Positions 1 through 9,369 are shown, numbered from the stretch's first letter. The stretch is 64,000 bases of DNA from Micromonospora halophytica (GCF_900090245.1 NZ_FMDN01000013.1:62001-126000), one strand, 5' to 3'. Numbers and translations are program-made. Notes: generated from the sequence alone by a model not told the origin.

Positions 1-2
1 GG

Positions 3-3000
3 CCGGTCCGGGCGGCGGTGGTCGTCGCCTCGCCCGAGCAGGCGCGCGAGCGCCTGGAGCGGCTCGTCGAGCTGGTCGGGGCCGGTGAGCAGCGGGTGAT
101 CGACGCGGCCGGCGGCGTCTTCCTCGGCGCCACCGGTCCCGCCCCACGCATCGGGTTCCTCTTCCCCGGTCAGGGCGCCGGGAAGCGGGCCGACGGCGGC
201 GCGCTGCGGCGCCGGTTCGAGGAGGTCGACGAGCTGTACCAGGCCCACCAGCCGCCGCCCGGCGCGGACCTGGTGGCCACGGCGGTGGCGCAGCCGCGCA
301 TCGTGACCGCGTCGGTCGCCGGGCTGCGGGTGCTGTCGGCGCTCGGCGTCCGGGCCACCGGCGCCACCGGGCACAGCCTGGGCGAGCTGACCGCGCTGCA
401 CTGGGCCGGCGCCATGGACGAGTCGACCCTGATCGCGACCGCCGGCGCGCGCGGACGGATCATGGCCGAGGCCAGCGCCGGGGACGGCACGATGGCCAGC
501 ATCTCCGCCTCGCCCGAGGTGGTGCAGCCGCTGCTGGCCGGTACACCGGTGGTCATCGCCGGCTACAACAGCCCGCAGCAGACCGTGGTCTCCGGCCCGG
601 TCGCGGCGGTGGAGCAGGTCGGCGCGCAGGCCGAGCGGGCCGGGCTGTTCTGGACCCGGATCGCGGTGTCGCACGCCTTCCACTCCGAGGCGGTCGCCCC
701 GGCGGCGGTCGCATTCGCCGAGCACCTGCGCGGCCAGTCCTTCGCCCCGCTGACCGGCACGATGGTCTCCACGGTCACCGGCGACGTGCTGCCGGCCGAC
801 ACCGACGTGCCCGACCTGCTGCGCCGGCAGGTGCTGGACCCGGTGCGCTTCACCCAGGCGGTACGCCGGCTGGCCGACGACGCCGACCTGCTGCTGGAGG
901 TCGGTCCGGGTCGGGTGCTGCGCGGGCTGGCCACCGACATCGCCCCGGAGGTGCCGACGATCTCGCTGGAGACCGACAGCCTGTCGCTGGCGGGTCTGCT
1001 CAGCGCCGTCGGCGCGGCCTGGGCGGCGGGTGCGTCGGTGAACCACTCGGCGCTGTTCCAGGACCGGTTCACCCGGCCGCTGGAGCCGGGCCGACCGCTG
1101 AAGTTCTTCGCCAGCCCCGCCGAGTCGGCGCCGGCCGGTGACTTCGCGGTCGCCCGTACAGTGGAGGAGCCGACCGCCGGGGCGGCGTCGCCGGCCGGCG
1201 CGGCGGTCGTGGTCTCCGGCCCCGGCGCCACGGCCGACAGCCTGGAGCTGCTGCGCCGGCTCGCCGCAGAGCGGGCGGAGCTGCCGTTGGAGGCGGTGCG
1301 GCCGGACAGCCGGCCACTGGACGAACTGCACCTCAGCTCGATCACGGTGGGGCAGATCGTCAACCAGGCCGCCCGGGAGCTGAACGTGGCCGCCCCGACG
1401 CTGACCTCCAGCTACGCCACCGCCACGGTGGCGGAGATCGCGCAGATCCTCGACGAGGCCGGCGGGGTCGGCCAGGAGGCGGACGAGGCCGTGCCGGCGG
1501 TCGCCGGAGTGGCCCCGTGGGTACGGGCGTTCGCGGTGGACCTGGTGCCCACCGAGGTCGGCCCCCGGGTGGGCGCTCCGGTCGACGGCGGCTGGCAGGC
1601 GTTCACCGCCGGGCACAGTCCGCTCGCCGAGCCGCTGCGCACGGCGCTGCAACAGGCCCGGGTGGGCGGCGGCGTGCTGCTGTCCCTGCCCCGCGACGTC
1701 CAGCCCGAGCACATCCCGGTGATGCTGCGGGCCGCCCGGGCGGCGCTGGCCCAGGGCACCGCGGTCCGGTTCGTCACGGTGGGCGACCGCCGTAACGCCG
1801 CCGGTCTGGCCAAGACGCTGCACCAGGAACATCCGGAGATCATCACCACCGTGGTCACCATGCCACTGGCCGACGAGCCGTCGACGGCGGACGTCGAGGC
1901 GGCGGTGGCCCGGGTGGTCGCCGACGTGGCGGCCACCGCCACGTTCAGCGAGGTCCACTACGACGCCGAGGGCAACCGGCAGGTGCCGGTGCTGCGTCCG
2001 GCGGCCCTGCCGCCCAACGGCGGACCCGGGCTCGGCGTGGAGGACGTGCTGCTGGTCACCGGTGGCGGCAAGGGCATCACCGCCGAGTGCGCCCTGGCGC
2101 TGGGGCAGGAGACCGGGACGGCGGTCGGCCTGATCGGCCGCTCCGACCCGGCCACCGACGCCGAACTGTCGGCCAACCTCGAGCGGCTCTCCGCCGCCGG
2201 GGTCCGCTTCCACTACGCGCGGGCGGACATCACCGCTCTGGACGAGGTGAAGGCGGCCGTCGGCGACATCGAGCGGACGCTCGGCCCGATCACCGGCGTG
2301 CTGCACGGCGCCGGCCGCAACGAGCCGACCACGGTGGCGAACCTCGACGAGGCGACCTTCCGGCGGACCCTCGCGCCGAAGATCGACGGGCTGGAGGCGG
2401 TGCTCGCCGCGACCGACCCGCACACGCTGCGGCTGCTGGTCACCTTCGGCAGCATCATCGGCCGGGCCGGGCTGCGCGGCGAGGCGCACTACGCCACGGC
2501 CAACGACTGGATGACCGACCTGACCCGCCGGGTCGGCGAGGACTACCCGCACATCCGGTGCCTGGCGCTGGAGTGGTCGGTGTGGTCGGGCGCCGGCATG
2601 GGCGAGCGACTCGGGGTGCTGGAGGCCCTCACCCGCGACGGCATCGCGCCGATCCCGGTGGAGGCCGGCATCGCGACGCTCAAGGAGGTGCTGGCCAGCC
2701 CCGCCGCGCCGTCGGCGCTGGTGGTGATGGGACGCGCCGACGGCCTGCCCACGGTCACGTTGGAGCGGCGGGAGCTGCCGCTGCTGCGCTTCGTCGACCG
2801 GCCGCAGGTGCACTACCCGGGCGTGGAACTGGTCGTGGACGCCGACCTGACCGCCGACGACGACCTCTACCTGCCCGACCACCTGCTCGACGGGGACCTG
2901 CTCTTCCCCGCCGTGCTGGGCATGGAGGCGATGGCGCAGGCGGCGGCGGCGCTCACCGGGCGTACCGAGGCACCGGTGCTGGAGGACGTCGAACTGCTGC

Positions 3001-4232
3001 GTCCGATCGTGGTTCCCCCCACGGGCAGCAACACGATCCGGATCGCGGTGCTCGCCGCGGCCGACGGTACGGTCGAGGCGGTGGTCCGCAGCAGCGACAC
3101 CAACTTCCAGGCCGACCACTTCCGGGCCCGGCTACGCTGGGACCGGCCCCTGCGGGTCGAGGCCCGGCCGGGGACCGGCGGGGCGCGGCTGCTGCCCATC
3201 GACCCGGCCCGTGACCTGTACGGACCGGTGCTGTTCCAGGGACGGCGGTTCCAGCGGTTGCTGGGCTACCTCGACCTGGCCGCCACGAGCTGCGTGGCAC
3301 GGGTGTCCAACCGGCCGGTTGACGCCTGGTTCGCCCGGTACCGCCCCGGCGACCTGGTGCTCGGCGACCCGGGTACCAGGGACACGGTGATGCACGCGTT
3401 GCAGTGCTGCGTCCCGGACGCCACCCTGCTCCCGGGCGCCATCGAGCGGCTGTACCTGGCCGACCCGAAGGTGGCCGCCACGCTGGACACGGTCACCATC
3501 CACGCGGTGGAACGGCTGCGCCAGGGCGACACCTACCACTACGACGTGGACGTCTGCGACGCAGACGGCAACCTCGTCGAGCGGTGGCAGGGGCTGCGGC
3601 TGCACGCGGTGCGCAAGCAGGACGGCACCGGGCCGTGGCTGCCGGCGCTGGTCGGCCCGTACCTGGAGCGGCGGGTGGGCGCGTTCCTGCCCGGCGAACT
3701 GCGCTGCGTCGTCCGTCCCGACGACCCGGAGGCGACCGGGTCGACGGCCCGCCGCCAGCAGACGAGCCGGGCGGTGAGCTGGGCTCTCGGGGCGGAGACG
3801 ACGGTGCGCTACCGGCCCGACGGCAAGCCGGAGGTCGACGGTGCCGTCCAGATCTCCGCCTCGCACGGCGCCGGGGTGACCTTCGCGGTCGCCGGTGGCC
3901 CGGCGGCGGTGGGGTGTGACGTGGAGCTGGCATCGGCTCGCAGTTCCGCGGAGTGGGAGGGCCTGATCGGCTCCGACGGGCTGGCCCTGGCCACGTTGTT
4001 GGCCCGCGAGCAGGCCGAGGACCTGTCGGTGGCGGCGACCCGGGTCTGGGGCGCGGTCGAGTGCCTGCGCAAGAACGGTCACGCCCGGGTCGACCTGGTG
4101 GCCGAGCCGAACGGAGCGGCCGGCTGGGTCGCCCTGCGGTCCGGGCCGGCGCGTATCGCCACCTTCGTCACCGCGCTGAACGACGTGGGCGACCCGGTGG
4201 TGTTCACGATGCTGACGGATGGAGGCAGGTGA
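3..4232 (+). CDS. Enediyne-type iterative type I polyketide synthase, 5'-truncated by window edge
   Basis: The reading frame is open from base 3, so the N-terminus, expected to hold the ketosynthase, lies left of the window. The 1,409 visible residues show, in order, an acyltransferase (FPGQGAG, then GHSLGE with Ser near 125), an ACP with the LHLSSI motif near residue 446, a ketoreductase with a TGGGKGI loop near 685 and a YATAN active site, a double-hotdog dehydratase region near 950-1160, and a C-terminal phosphopantetheinyl-transferase domain (GCDVE near 1300, then a WGAVECLRK segment). That order and the unusual LHLSSI motif are the signature of PKSE enzymes, which make the linear polyene precursor of enediyne cores and prime their own ACP. 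The visible length fits the family's roughly 1,900 residues minus a KS. A dedicated thioesterase follows after 3 bp. Whether the product is 9- or 10-membered cannot be told from this fragment. Confidence 0.93.
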   Translation, partial: PVRAAVVVASPEQARERLERLVELVGAGEQRVIDAAGGVFLGATGPAPRIGFLFPGQGAGKRADGGALRRRFEEVDELYQAHQPPPGADLVATAVAQPRIVTASVAGLRVLSALGVRATGATGHSLGELTALHWAGAMDESTLIATAGARGRIMAEASAGDGTMASISASPEVVQPLLAGTPVVIAGYNSPQQTVVSGPVAAVEQVGAQAERAGLFWTRIAVSHAFHSEAVAPAAVAFAEHLRGQSFAPLTGTMVSTVTGDVLPADTDVPDLLRRQVLDPVRFTQAVRRLADDADLLLEVGPGRVLRGLATDIAPEVPTISLETDSLSLAGLLSAVGAAWAAGASVNHSALFQDRFTRPLEPGRPLKFFASPAESAPAGDFAVARTVEEPTAGAASPAGAAVVVSGPGATADSLELLRRLAAERAELPLEAVRPDSRPLDELHLSSITVGQIVNQAARELNVAAPTLTSSYATATVAEIAQILDEAGGVGQEADEAVPAVAGVAPWVRAFAVDLVPTEVGPRVGAPVDGGWQAFTAGHSPLAEPLRTALQQARVGGGVLLSLPRDVQPEHIPVMLRAARAALAQGTAVRFVTVGDRRNAAGLAKTLHQEHPEIITTVVTMPLADEPSTADVEAAVARVVADVAATATFSEVHYDAEGNRQVPVLRPAALPPNGGPGLGVEDVLLVTGGGKGITAECALALGQETGTAVGLIGRSDPATDAELSANLERLSAAGVRFHYARADITALDEVKAAVGDIERTLGPITGVLHGAGRNEPTTVANLDEATFRRTLAPKIDGLEAVLAATDPHTLRLLVTFGSIIGRAGLRGEAHYATANDWMTDLTRRVGEDYPHIRCLALEWSVWSGAGMGERLGVLEALTRDGIAPIPVEAGIATLKEVLASPAAPSALVVMGRADGLPTVTLERRELPLLRFVDRPQVHYPGVELVVDADLTADDDLYLPDHLLDGDLLFPAVLGMEAMAQAAAALTGRTEAPVLEDVELLRPIVVPPTGSNTIRIAVLAAADGTVEAVVRSSDTNFQADHFRARLRWDRPLRVEARPGTGGARLLPIDPARDLYGPVLFQGRRFQRLLGYLDLAATSCVARVSNRPVDAWFARYRPGDLVLGDPGTRDTVMHALQCCVPDATLLPGAIERLYLADPKVAATLDTVTIHAVERLRQGDTYHYDVDVCDADGNLVERWQGLRLHAVRKQDGTGPWLPALVGPYLERRVGAFLPGELRCVVRPDDPEATGSTARRQQTSRAVSWALGAETTVRYRPDGKPEVDGAVQISASHGAGVTFAVAGGPAAVGCDVELASARSSAEWEGLIGSDGLALATLLAREQAEDLSVAATRVWGAVECLRKNGHARVDLVAEPNGAAGWVALRSGPARIATFVTALNDVGDPVVFTMLTDGGR

Positions 4233-4235
4233 GTC

Positions 4236-4709
4236 ATGGAGTCCTACTACGAGTACCGGCACCTGGTCGGTTTCGAGGAGACCAACCTCGTCGGGAACGT
4301 CTACTACGTCAACTACATGCGCTGGCAGGGCCGGTGCCGGGAGATGTTCCTGCGGGACCAGGCGCCGGAGGTCCTGGCGGACATCCGCGACGACCTTAAG
4401 CTGTTCACGCTCAAGTGCGAGTGCGAGTTCTTCACCGAGATCACCGCCTTCGACGAGCTGTCGATCCGGATGCGGCTGGAGGACCTCACGCAGACCCAGA
4501 TCGGCTTCGCGTTCGACTACGTACGGCTGCGCGACGGCTTCGAGGAGCTGGTGGCGCGGGGCCGGCAGCGGGTCGCGTGCATGCGCGGCCCGAACACCGA
4601 CACCCGGCCGACCCGGGTGCCCGACGCGCTGCGGGTGGCGCTGTCGCGGTACGCGCTCCCGGCGGCGGGCCAGCCGCGGCCGGTCCTCGAAGGCGTCCAG
4701 GAGGCGTGA
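4236..4709 (+). CDS. Enediyne-type hot-dog thioesterase
   Basis: This 157-residue single-domain protein has the family hallmark GNVYYVNYMRWQGRCRE near residues 25-45, as in the enediyne thioesterases CalE7, DynE7 and SgcE10. In those systems it releases the ACP-bound polyene from the PKS, with hydrolysis and decarboxylation giving a heptaene-type hydrocarbon or ketone. It starts 3 bp after the PKS stop, with GGAGG upstream, and is presumably cotranscribed with it. The length is normal for the family. The PKS/TE pairing is the strongest support for an enediyne locus. Family is certain; the exact product released is not. Confidence 0.93.
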   Translation: MESYYEYRHLVGFEETNLVGNVYYVNYMRWQGRCREMFLRDQAPEVLADIRDDLKLFTLKCECEFFTEITAFDELSIRMRLEDLTQTQIGFAFDYVRLRDGFEELVARGRQRVACMRGPNTDTRPTRVPDALRVALSRYALPAAGQPRPVLEGVQEA

Positions 4710-4712
4710 ACC

Positions 4713-5261
4713 ATGACCAGGACCAACGAGCCCCCGGCCGACGGCCCGGTGACCGTGTCACCGCCGCCGGCCTTGGGTAACCAAGCCGAACTGCGGTCGG
4801 TCATGGGGATGTTCGCCACCGGCGTGACGGTGGTGACCTCCGGTAGGGACCTTCCGCACGGCATGACCGCGAACGCCTTCACCTCCGTGTCCCTGGACCC
4901 GGCGCTGGTGCTGGTCTGCGTGAAGCGCAGCTCGGTCATGCACGACACCGTCCTCGCCCAGGGCACCTTCGCGATCTCCATCCTGGGAGCCGGGCAGGAG
5001 GGACTGGCCCGGTACTTCGCCAGCTCCAGCCGGCCCAGGGACGAGCGGGAGTTCGAGACGGTGCCGTTCCAGCCGGGGCCGCACACCGGCGCCCCGATCA
5101 TGGACGGCAACGTGGCCTGGGTGGAGTGCAAGCTGGCGGCGGTGTACGACGGCGGCGACCACTCCATCTTCCTCGGCTCGGTGCTGGGCATCGGCCGGGG
5201 TGACGGCAGCGACGCCCTGCTCTTCCACGGTGGCCGGTTCATCGAGTTCAGCAAGGGCTGA
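4713..5261 (+). CDS. Flavin reductase (FMN-binding split-barrel, SgcE6/HpaC-like)
   Basis: The protein has 182 residues. The core begins with RSVMGMFATGVTVVTS near residue 25 and continues with GMTANAFTSVSLDPALVLVC, typical of NAD(P)H:flavin oxidoreductases of the HpaC/SgcE6 class. Such proteins supply reduced flavin by diffusion to two-component monooxygenases. The start ATG lies 3 bp after the thioesterase stop with AGGAGG upstream, so it sits in the PKS operon. A possible client in this window is the acyl-CoA-dehydrogenase-fold monooxygenase at 29013-30197, but that is inference; other clients may lie outside. A strong hairpin follows at 5295-5343. Confidence 0.9.
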   Translation: MTRTNEPPADGPVTVSPPPALGNQAELRSVMGMFATGVTVVTSGRDLPHGMTANAFTSVSLDPALVLVCVKRSSVMHDTVLAQGTFAISILGAGQEGLARYFASSSRPRDEREFETVPFQPGPHTGAPIMDGNVAWVECKLAAVYDGGDHSIFLGSVLGIGRGDGSDALLFHGGRFIEFSKG

Positions 5262-5294
5262 GCGGCACGGCCCGGCACGGGCCGGGCACGACCA

Positions 5295-5343
5295 CCGACG
5301 GCCGGGTCGGCCACGCACCACGCGTGGCCGACCCGGCCGTCGG
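5295..5343. terminator. Perfect 21-bp stem-loop after the PKS operon
   Basis: Arms 5295-5315 and 5323-5343 are exact reverse complements of 21 bases around a 7-base loop. There is no T-run, as is common in high-GC actinobacteria. It lies 33 bp after the flavin reductase stop and is probably its transcription terminator. Confidence 0.75.
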
Positions 5344-5546
5344 CGTGCCAGGACCGGGGGCGCGGCGATCCGGTCCCGCGGCACGCGGCGCCGGACCCCG
5401 CCGGTGACGGCGATCCCGGCGGACCGTCCGGCCGCCGGCGGAGCGCCGCCGGCCGACCCGCGGGTCGGCCGGTGGGAGGCGGTGCGCAGGCGTAGCCGGC
5501 CGGGCCACGAACGCCGGCCACGGCGAGAGGCGCCACGGCGACGGGC

Positions 5547-5600
5547 GCGGGCGCGGCGAGGGTCGCGGGCGCGGCGAGGGTCGCGGGCGCGGCGACGGCG
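5547..5600. repeat. Three tandem copies of an 18-bp GC-rich unit
   Basis: Units 5547-5564 and 5565-5582 are identical (GCGGGCGCGGCGAGGGTC). The third copy, 5583-5600, differs only near its end. It is non-coding and probably arose by replication slippage. No function is evident. Confidence 0.8.
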
Positions 5601-5650
5601 GGCGCTACAGGACTGCCGCGAACACGACGAGCGCGACCGGACACGAAGCA

Positions 5651-5679
5651 GCGCGACCGGCGAGGAGCACCGGTCGCGC
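5651..5679 (-). terminator. 10-bp perfect hairpin after the P450 gene
   Basis: Arms 5651-5660 and 5670-5679 (GCGCGACCGG and its complement) flank a 9-base loop, starting 12 bp past the P450 stop. It is a likely terminator for the DUF1702-P450 operon. Confidence 0.7.
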
Positions 5680-5690
5680 CGTGGCAGGGA

Positions 5691-7058
5691 TCAGGCTTCG
5701 TGGACGTGCATCGGCAGTCCCCCACGCACCCGCAGGGTCAGCATCGGCTCCGGCACCACCGGCTGCCCGGCGGGCAGCGACAGGCGCACCCGGCGGGCCA
5801 CGCAGGCGATGACGAACACCGCCTCCATCAGGCCCAGGTGGTTCCCGACGCAGAAGCGCGGGCCCGCGCCGAACGGGATGAAGGCGTACCGTGGCCGGTC
5901 CGAGGGCCGGTCGGGGTCGAACCGGGTGGGGTCGAACCGGTCCGGGTCGGGCCAGAACTCGGGATGCCGGTGCAGCGTGTACGGACACAGCACCAGGTCG
6001 GCGCCGGCCGGCACGTGCCACCCGCCCACCTCGTCGTCGCCCTGGGCGACGCGGGGCAGCAGCCACACCGGCGGGTACAACCGCATCACCTCGTCGACGA
6101 CCATCGCGGTGTACTTCAGCCGGTGCAGATCCTCGTACTCGGGGGTCCGGTCGCCGAGCACCTCGACCGCCTCGGCATGCACCCGCTCCCACACCTCGTG
6201 ATGCCGGTCGAGCAGATAGAACGCCCAGGTCAGGGTGCTGGCGGTGGTCTCGTGCCCGGCCAGCAGCAGGGTGACCAGCTCGTCGCGCATGCGCTGCCGG
6301 GCGACCCGCGGGTCGCGCTCCTCGCTGGTGGACTGGATCAGCCGGGACACCACGTCGTCGCGGCCCTCGGCGCCGCCGGGTTGCGACCGCCGGTACGCCA
6401 CCAGCCGGTCGACGATCTCCTGGAGTTCGGCGCGGGCCCGCCGGAACCGTCGCTGCCGCGGTAGCGGCACCCAGGTCGGCACGGTGCCCAGCGACATCAT
6501 CTCGAAGATGGCCTGGTCCTGCACCGCCTCGAACGCCGCGCCGATCCCGTCGAACTCACCGAGGTCGGCGTCGAGCAGCGTCCGGCCGAGCACACCGAGG
6601 GTCAGCTCGGTCATCTCGTGCCGGATGTCGACCGGATCACCGCCGACCGCGCGGTGCAGCCGGGCGGCCATCCGCTCGGCCTCCTCGGCGACCGCGCCGG
6701 CCTGGCGGGCGATGCGGCGCGGTTGGAACACCGGCTGGATCACCTTGCGCTGCTTGTGCCACAGCTCGCCCTCGCTGGTCAGCAGGCCGTCGCCGAGGGT
6801 ACGGCGGGCGTGCACCAATCCGATGCCCTTGTGGTAGTTGCCCGGGTTCTCGGCCAGGACGTGCTTGGCGTGGTCGGGATGGTTGAAGAAGTACAGCGTC
6901 TTCGGCCCGAGGGGCAGCCGGACGGCGTCGCCGTAGCGCGCGGAGACCGTCCGCATCACGTCCAGCCGGTTGCGGGCCATCCGTGCGAGCAGCACCGGTG
7001 TCGTGATCGGCGACGGTCCGGGTGGGCGTGCCCTGCTCCGGTCGGTCAGCGCGGTCAC
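5691..7058 (-). CDS. Cytochrome P450 monooxygenase
   Basis: This is a 455-residue P450 read from a GTG start. Visible motifs are the I-helix oxygen-binding AGHETTAST, the EVMRLYPP K-helix motif, and the heme-binding FGAGPRFCVGNHLG loop that carries the Cys ligand. It lacks an N-terminal membrane anchor, so it is soluble and needs external ferredoxin and reductase, which are not seen nearby. I chose the GTG at 7058 because it overlaps the upstream DUF1702 stop as GTGA, giving translational coupling; longer versions would run into that gene. Its place next to the enediyne PKS and DUF1702 suggests core or tailoring oxidation. The substrate is unknown. Confidence 0.92.
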   Translation of the reverse strand: MTALTDRSRARPPGPSPITTPVLLARMARNRLDVMRTVSARYGDAVRLPLGPKTLYFFNHPDHAKHVLAENPGNYHKGIGLVHARRTLGDGLLTSEGELWHKQRKVIQPVFQPRRIARQAGAVAEEAERMAARLHRAVGGDPVDIRHEMTELTLGVLGRTLLDADLGEFDGIGAAFEAVQDQAIFEMMSLGTVPTWVPLPRQRRFRRARAELQEIVDRLVAYRRSQPGGAEGRDDVVSRLIQSTSEERDPRVARQRMRDELVTLLLAGHETTASTLTWAFYLLDRHHEVWERVHAEAVEVLGDRTPEYEDLHRLKYTAMVVDEVMRLYPPVWLLPRVAQGDDEVGGWHVPAGADLVLCPYTLHRHPEFWPDPDRFDPTRFDPDRPSDRPRYAFIPFGAGPRFCVGNHLGLMEAVFVIACVARRVRLSLPAGQPVVPEPMLTLRVRGGLPMHVHEA

Positions 7059-8041
7059 GGCTGCACCCGCGCGCCGGCCCGGAACCGCTCGGCCACGGCG
7101 GTGCGCCACACCTCGTAGGCGGGCAGCCCGGAGGCCGACGGCCCGGCGGGGATCAGCTCCTCGGTGACCCGCGCCGCATCGACGGCGCTGGTCTGGCAGA
7201 ACACCCGGCTCGCCAGCTCGGTGTGCGGCACCAGCAGGTCAGCCCGGACACGGGCCTGGGCGGCGAAGGCGGCGGCCTGGGCGACGAAGGGCGCGTGCTC
7301 GCCCGCGCGCCGGAGGAACAGCCGCAGCTCCGCCTCGGTGCAGCCGCCCGCGTAGGTGGCCGCGAGCCCGGCGCCACTGTAGAGGTCCTGGTGCCGGGCC
7401 GGCGCAAACCGGTCGATGAGGTCGGCGGCCACCGTCGGGTCGCACCCGGCGACGAACCAGGTGGCCCGGCCGATGCCCTGGTCGATGGCGCGGGCGGCGT
7501 ACGAGGTCGGGCCCTCCGGCGGCCACGGGAAGTCGGTCACCGCCCGCTGGCCGTGCACGTACGCGTCGGTGTGGAAGTACGCCTGGTGGAAGCCGTAGCC
7601 GTCGTGCACGAGCCACCGCAGCAGCGGATCGGTGGCCGCCGCCGCGGCCCGGCGCCAGAGGAAGCGGGGCAGCCGGGCCATCGCCCAGCCGATGCCGACG
7701 TACGCCATGTACACGTGCCGGTCGCCGGTGCCGGCGAGGAACTCGGCGCTGCGCCGGGGAGTGCCGGGAGTCAGGGCGTCGACGAGGGCGAAGCCCATGG
7801 CCACTCCCTCGTACGCGAAGCCCTTGAAGCGGGTGGGCACCTCGGCGAGGTCGTCGTCGACGTCGGTCACCCGGCGGGCGCCGGCGGCCGAGGAGAGCCC
7901 GGTCAGGAACGACGACCCGACGGTCTCCAGGACGCTACGGGCCTCCGGCCCCTTGTCGTGGAACCCCCGGGTGGAGATGAGGACCTCGGACACGTTCGGG
8001 GTGAGGACGCGGCGCCTGAGCGCCCTGATGGTGCCAGCCAC
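7055..8041 (-). CDS. DUF1702 family protein (enediyne-associated)
   Basis: The protein has 328 residues from the GTG at 8041, which has GGAG about 7 bp upstream. A longer frame to 8161 adds an unlikely N-terminus. The body matches the DUF1702 pattern as I know it: LRRRVLTPNVSEV at the start, a region with GVAMGFALVDAL, then HDGYGFHQAYFHTDAYVHG and GIGRATWFVAGCDP in the middle. Members recur in enediyne gene sets (the UnbL-type conserved gene), but no reaction has been assigned. It is coupled to the P450 by a GTGA overlap, so the two probably act in the same step or complex. Family confidence is good; function is unknown. Confidence 0.82.
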   Translation of the reverse strand: MAGTIRALRRRVLTPNVSEVLISTRGFHDKGPEARSVLETVGSSFLTGLSSAAGARRVTDVDDDLAEVPTRFKGFAYEGVAMGFALVDALTPGTPRRSAEFLAGTGDRHVYMAYVGIGWAMARLPRFLWRRAAAAATDPLLRWLVHDGYGFHQAYFHTDAYVHGQRAVTDFPWPPEGPTSYAARAIDQGIGRATWFVAGCDPTVAADLIDRFAPARHQDLYSGAGLAATYAGGCTEAELRLFLRRAGEHAPFVAQAAAFAAQARVRADLLVPHTELASRVFCQTSAVDAARVTEELIPAGPSASGLPAYEVWRTAVAERFRAGARVQP

Positions 8042-8274
8042 CTGCTGCTCCCATTCATCCAGGGTTGACGATCCAACTGCCCAATCCTCCCGACCCGCCG
8101 GCTCCCCAACCACTCTGCGATTGCCCTCTGAGCTGCGGCGGAGCGGCCCGGACAACGGCACCCTCGGAGAAGCCCGCCACCGCCCGACGAGACACGATCG
8201 AGCGGCCCGCCATGCTCCGGCAGTTGCGGCACGCCGCGCGTCCCACGCCGGTCGCGGGCGGAGAGGAGCTCGCG

Positions 8275-9369
8275 ATGTTGGTACTCGTGACGGGCGGGAC
8301 GGGTTTCGTCGGGGCGCACACGGTCGCGGCGTTGGCCGCGGCCGGGCACCGGGTGCGCGTCCTGGCCCGCGACGCCGACCGGGTCGCCCCGGCGCTGTCG
8401 CCGCTGTCCGTACCGAGCGAAGCGGTGGAGGTCGCGACCGGTGACGTCACCGACGAGCCGGCGGTCAACCGGGCGGTACGCGGCGTCGACGCCGTGGTGC
8501 ACGCCGCCTCGGTCTACTCGTTCGACAGTCGGTGGCACGCGGCCACCAGGGGCACCAACGTGCGCGGCACCGAGGTGGTGCTCGACGCGGCCCGCCGGTT
8601 CGGGGTGGGGCGCACCGTGCACGTGTCGACCTTCGGGGCCATGCTGCCCTCCCCCACCGGGGTGGTGGGACCGCAGTCGCCTCCGGGCACCGCCCGGGAG
8701 ACGTACCTGGCCAGCAAGGCGAAGGCGGAGCGGGTCGCCCGGTGGCACCAGGACCAGGGCGAGCCCGTGGTGATCAGCTACCCGCCTGCCCTGCTGGGTC
8801 CGGACGACCCGAAGCTCGGCGACCAGAACAGCCGGCTGCGCAACATGCTGCGTGGCCTGATGCCGGTCTGGCCCGGCGGCGGTTTCCCGGTCGGTGACGT
8901 CCGGGACACGGCCGCCCTGCACGCGGCGCTGCTCACCGTGCCGTTGGCGGACGGCAACCGGCACTTCGGTCCCGGCCGGTACCTGAGCACCCGCGACTAC
9001 GTGCGGGCCGTGCGGGAGGTCACCGGCCGGCGGTTGCCCACGCTCTTCCTGCCCGCCCGGGCGATGCTGCCCTTCGCCCAGCTCACCGACGTGGTGCAGC
9101 GGGTGTGGCCGTGGCACATCCCCGCCGAGTACGGGGCCTGCTACGTCTGTGCCTGCGACGCCCGGCCCGAGGCCGGCGCACCGTCGGCCGGGCTCACCCC
9201 CCGGCCGTTCGCCGAGACGCTCGCCGACACGGTGCGCTGGCTGCACCGTTCGGGGCGGTTGACGGCGGCCCAGGCGGGTCGCGCCGCCGCCACGTCCATC
9301 GATCACGGCGCCCCGGCGGCGCCATCCGTCCGGGCCGCGGCGTCGCGGCGTGAGGAGGCACGGCCATGA
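8275..9369 (+). CDS. NAD-dependent epimerase/dehydratase-type SDR
   Basis: This 364-residue extended SDR begins LVLVTGGTGFVGAHTVAAL, a Rossmann TGGTGFVG motif. It has the active-site pattern VSTFGAM followed by YLASKAKAE (YxxxK), as in 3-beta-HSD and dihydroflavonol-reductase-like enzymes. The ATG at 8275 has GGAGAGGAG upstream; the frame is open further left but without a Shine-Dalgarno sequence. It is divergent from the DUF1702 operon and ends in an ATGA overlap with the next gene, so the two are cotranslated. A ketone or alcohol on a polyketide or glycosyl intermediate is a plausible substrate, but none is indicated by sequence. Confidence 0.87.
   Translation: MLVLVTGGTGFVGAHTVAALAAAGHRVRVLARDADRVAPALSPLSVPSEAVEVATGDVTDEPAVNRAVRGVDAVVHAASVYSFDSRWHAATRGTNVRGTEVVLDAARRFGVGRTVHVSTFGAMLPSPTGVVGPQSPPGTARETYLASKAKAERVARWHQDQGEPVVISYPPALLGPDDPKLGDQNSRLRNMLRGLMPVWPGGGFPVGDVRDTAALHAALLTVPLADGNRHFGPGRYLSTRDYVRAVREVTGRRLPTLFLPARAMLPFAQLTDVVQRVWPWHIPAEYGACYVCACDARPEAGAPSAGLTPRPFAETLADTVRWLHRSGRLTAAQAGRAAATSIDHGAPAAPSVRAAASRREEARP

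Larger units (their letters stand above)
5262..5690. other. Intergenic region between convergent operons
   Basis: About 430 bp without a credible gene lie between the PKS operon and the P450/DUF1702 operon. It holds two perfect hairpins (5295-5343 and 5651-5679) and an 18-bp tandem repeat (5547-5600). Open frames here are Arg/Pro/Gly-rich and have no recognisable domain. Confidence 0.8.

Noticed and set aside
5547..5600. CRISPR-like array
   Set aside because: The three 18-bp units are directly adjacent with no spacers; it is a simple tandem repeat.
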